This document shows positions 3,721 through 5,585 of a stretch of DNA of 5,585 nucleotides, piece by piece (positions within the stretch are counted from its first letter, which is position 1; each line of letters opens with the position of its first letter). Origin of the DNA: DATGEP01 sp035310125 (GTDB lineage: Bacteria > Chloroflexota > Ktedonobacteria > Ktedonobacterales > JADMIN01); the NCBI GenBank assembly GCA_035310125.1, contig DATGEP010000200.1:1-5585 (forward strand). The letters run 5' to 3'. Below the pieces are notes generated by a model. It searched no databases. It was not told the origin of the DNA and saw only the letters and a program-made list of their open reading frames with translations. Both the position numbers and the translations under genes were made by a program.

Positions 3721-5532
3721 TCACGGCAAGACCGCCAATCCCAGCGCCCGCATCAGACGGCGAATGCGGCGCGCCTGATCGGCATGGTGTTCGCCGCACC
3801 GCTGCGCATCCTCATCGGCGCTCGTCAGCGCGGCGTTGAACCCCTCACGCAGGCCGCAGCTCGCGCACTCCACCGTCAGCGATGTGTGCCCCGGCTCAGA
3901 CGGCACGTAGACGCCACTGGCGTGGTGATGCCGGACCTCCATGTCGCGGCGCAGGTCGAGGCCCTCGTGCAACGTGTCGCACCCTGAGCAGTGCCAGTCA
4001 AACGTGCCGGTCACCTCGTTGATCTCATGCAGCGTGTTGCCCTGGCTGGTGAGCGTCGCGTAATACGCGCAGTCCCCCGCTGCCACGGACTGAAACGAGA
4101 GCACGCCGCCATAGACGGAGAGGTTGCTGTATGCCGCGCCCGTCGCGTTGGTGTTGCTAATGGACGTGATCGTGGCACTGGTGGGGCTCTGATACAGCAC
4201 CGTCGGCCAGTTGAAATCTCCGCCGCCGTTCTGGCCCGCCGCGGTCGCCGGAAACTGGCTACCGGCGATGGCCTTCTGCGGCGCACCCATCATCTGCATG
4301 AGACTTGCGAATTTCTGTCCGCGAGCCTGCTGATCCGCCGCGAGCTGGAGCCGAGCGACTTGCCGCTCCGCGTATTCGGTGTAGTTGTCCATTTGCAGCG
4401 TGAGCTGCGCGGAGGTCTGATTTTCCTGATAGGTGGTGGACACAATGAAAAACTGATTGACGCCGGCCGTCGCCGCGGTCGGCAGCGTGGCCCCACGCAC
4501 GGCCAGATCCGGCACAAACATATTCTTGCCGGCGCGCACCGTCCACAGGTTGATCGGCGTGCCGCCCGCGTCATTGATACTCGTCAGCACCATGCTGACC
4601 TTGTTCGTCATATTACTGAGTTGACCGAAAAACGCGCTGGCGACCGCCGATGCCTGGGAGCCGCCGATGGTCGAGGAGCCGGAGAGATCGCGCAAGTATT
4701 TGCGCTTGCGAAACGGCGCGGTGCCCTGGCTGCCATCGCTATTGAGCCGCGGATCTGAGGCGTAGCCGTGCGAGGTCCCGCCGCTACTCGTGTTATACGC
4801 GACGGAAATAAAATTGTATGCTCGCTCGCCGCTAAAACTGATTTCCGCATGGATGATGTCGTGATTGGCCAGCGTCGCCTGGTAGTGTGTGGTACTGGCA
4901 TCATGCAGGAGCACCGACAGCTGACCGAGCGGAAAGCCCGCGCTGTCTCGCTGCGTTGGATGATCCCAGACGGCCCAGTCGTAGATGCCGGCCAGAATCG
5001 CCATATCTCCCACGATCTCCTCCATTGTGCGACCGTCGTAGCTCGGCGAGTACGTCCCGGCGGGATTGTCAGGGAAGATGAGCGACGTATCCTGGGAGAT
5101 TTGCGGCAACACTTTGACCGGATTTGAGCCGTGGAACTGCAACTCGGCGAAAACGATCTGTTGCGCGGTTTTGCCGGAATAGCTGATATCATACGGATCA
5201 TCGCGCAGCTGATTGCCGATGCCCAGCGCGGTCAGACGCACCGCGTCACCATAGGTCGGATCCAGGATGTAGGCGCTCTCCATGATCTCGCCGCGAAACA
5301 GACACGTCAGCCCGTCCATGAGCGCCACATGGGAAAAGAGCGCGAGCTGCGGTTGCGGCAGCCGCGCATCCACGCCAGACAGGCGGATCGTCGTGTCGAG
5401 CGCGCCGAAGCCGCCGGGCATCACCGTCGTGAATTGGAGCTCTTGCAACTCATCGGAATAGGGCACGACATAGGGGACGCCCCCGTAGGGCAGCGTATAG
5501 CAATAGAGCGTCAGACCACTCTTGAGCGCCAT
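3721..5532 (-). CDS. Phage tail-tip / baseplate hub-like protein with Cys/His-rich C-terminus
   Basis: This 603-residue protein is probably a structural part of the distal tail, at the point where the tail meets the cell. Residues 1-390 are beta-rich. VALMDGLTCLFRGEIMES at 69-86 resembles the GxxxxFxGxI element of siphophage tail-tip and gp27-like hub proteins, and a long region with TAQQIVFAEL and TMEEIVGDMA (about 120-185) also fits hub folds. A helical linker (388-412) leads to a second, Ser/Thr/Gly-rich beta region (440-505). Residues 512-583 are different: CSGC (515-518), HHH (535-537), CASC (556-559) and Cys579 with His582-His583 make a likely zinc-binding domain, followed by a basic helix (588-597). 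AGGAG at 5543-5539 lies 6 bases before the ATG. It precedes the lysis genes, as tail-tip genes often do. No frameshift was seen. The hub assignment is from pattern and position; the exact tail role is uncertain. Confidence 0.66.
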   Translation of the reverse strand: MALKSGLTLYCYTLPYGGVPYVVPYSDELQELQFTTVMPGGFGALDTTIRLSGVDARLPQPQLALFSHVALMDGLTCLFRGEIMESAYILDPTYGDAVRLTALGIGNQLRDDPYDISYSGKTAQQIVFAELQFHGSNPVKVLPQISQDTSLIFPDNPAGTYSPSYDGRTMEEIVGDMAILAGIYDWAVWDHPTQRDSAGFPLGQLSVLLHDASTTHYQATLANHDIIHAEISFSGERAYNFISVAYNTSSGGTSHGYASDPRLNSDGSQGTAPFRKRKYLRDLSGSSTIGGSQASAVASAFFGQLSNMTNKVSMVLTSINDAGGTPINLWTVRAGKNMFVPDLAVRGATLPTAATAGVNQFFIVSTTYQENQTSAQLTLQMDNYTEYAERQVARLQLAADQQARGQKFASLMQMMGAPQKAIAGSQFPATAAGQNGGGDFNWPTVLYQSPTSATITSISNTNATGAAYSNLSVYGGVLSFQSVAAGDCAYYATLTSQGNTLHEINEVTGTFDWHCSGCDTLHEGLDLRRDMEVRHHHASGVYVPSEPGHTSLTVECASCGLREGFNAALTSADEDAQRCGEHHADQARRIRRLMRALGLAVLP

Positions 5533-5538
5533 CCATGG

Positions 5539-5543
5539 CTCCT
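5539..5543 (-). promoter_or_regulatory. Ribosome binding site of the tail-tip gene
   Basis: AGGAG lies 6 bases before ATG 5532. It decides against the out-of-frame ATG at 5536, which would be only 2 bases away. Confidence 0.6.
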
Positions 5544-5585
5544 GTTCGTCGGCTTCTCATCCTCAACGCGTCGTCGTCAGTCGTC
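5544..5585 (-). other. Probable 3' end of an off-window upstream gene
   Basis: The last bases on the minus strand contain stop codons in two frames, TGA at 5579-5577 and TGA at 5565-5563. Given the tight packing elsewhere, one probably ends the preceding tail gene. The stretch is too short to choose a frame or name a product. Confidence 0.25.

Noticed and set aside
3991..4758. Plus-strand open frame of 255 codons opposite the tail-tip gene
   Set aside because: Arg/His-rich composition with no motif; the minus frame has hub-like features, a proper ribosome binding site and far greater length.
1..5585. CRISPR array, tRNA gene, integrase or attachment site
   Set aside because: No regularly spaced direct repeats, no cloverleaf with a CCA-type end, and no recombinase motifs were found on either strand.

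Overview
The window looks like the late end of a tailed double-stranded DNA phage or prophage: the tail-tip/lysis junction of a siphovirus-like genome. It is GC-rich, and every convincing gene is on the minus strand, so transcription runs from base 5585 towards base 1. Nothing identifies the host with certainty. An LL-H-type holin, a cysteine-peptidase lysin with an LGFP-like segment and the absence of any recognisable spanin pair point to a high-GC monoderm host (Actinomycetota or Chloroflexota); this is inference. No integrase, attachment site, tRNA, rRNA or CRISPR array was found.

Layout in transcription order: (1) 5585-5533 is a short leader and probably holds the tail of an off-window gene. 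(2) 5532-3721 encodes a 603-residue tail-tip/baseplate-hub-like protein with an unusual Cys/His-rich, probably zinc-binding C-terminus. (3) 3714-3292 encodes a coiled-coil protein with one C-terminal membrane segment, like XhlA-type holin accessories. (4) 3235-2837 encodes an unrecognised 132-residue protein behind a strong, repeated Shine-Dalgarno-like leader. (5) 2862-2125 encodes an HNH-type nuclease overlapping both neighbours. (6) 2128-992 encodes a C39/papain-like cysteine-peptidase lysin, joined to the nuclease by an ATGA overlap. (7) 991-739 is 253 bases without a minus-strand gene, but full of inverted repeats, with a plus-oriented terminator-like hairpin and a start-less plus-strand open frame. 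(8) 738-382 encodes an LL-H-family holin. (9) 381-291 is a promoter-like region with an extended -10 box and three TATCGG elements. (10) 290-1 is the start of a secreted or membrane-anchored fibronectin type III protein cut by the window edge.

The genes fit one late programme: finish the tail tip, then lyse the host. The lysin has no signal peptide and so would need a holin. Two candidate membrane proteins are present, one upstream of the lysin and one downstream, so lysis may use two membrane components. The nuclease and the 132-residue protein sit inside the lysis block and are translationally packed with it. The fibronectin type III gene seems to have its own promoter and may be a lysogeny-expressed cargo gene or the first gene beyond the phage.

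The most unusual parts are the structured interval 826-990, the zinc-knuckle-like extension of the tail protein, and the HNH gene fused translationally to the lysin gene.
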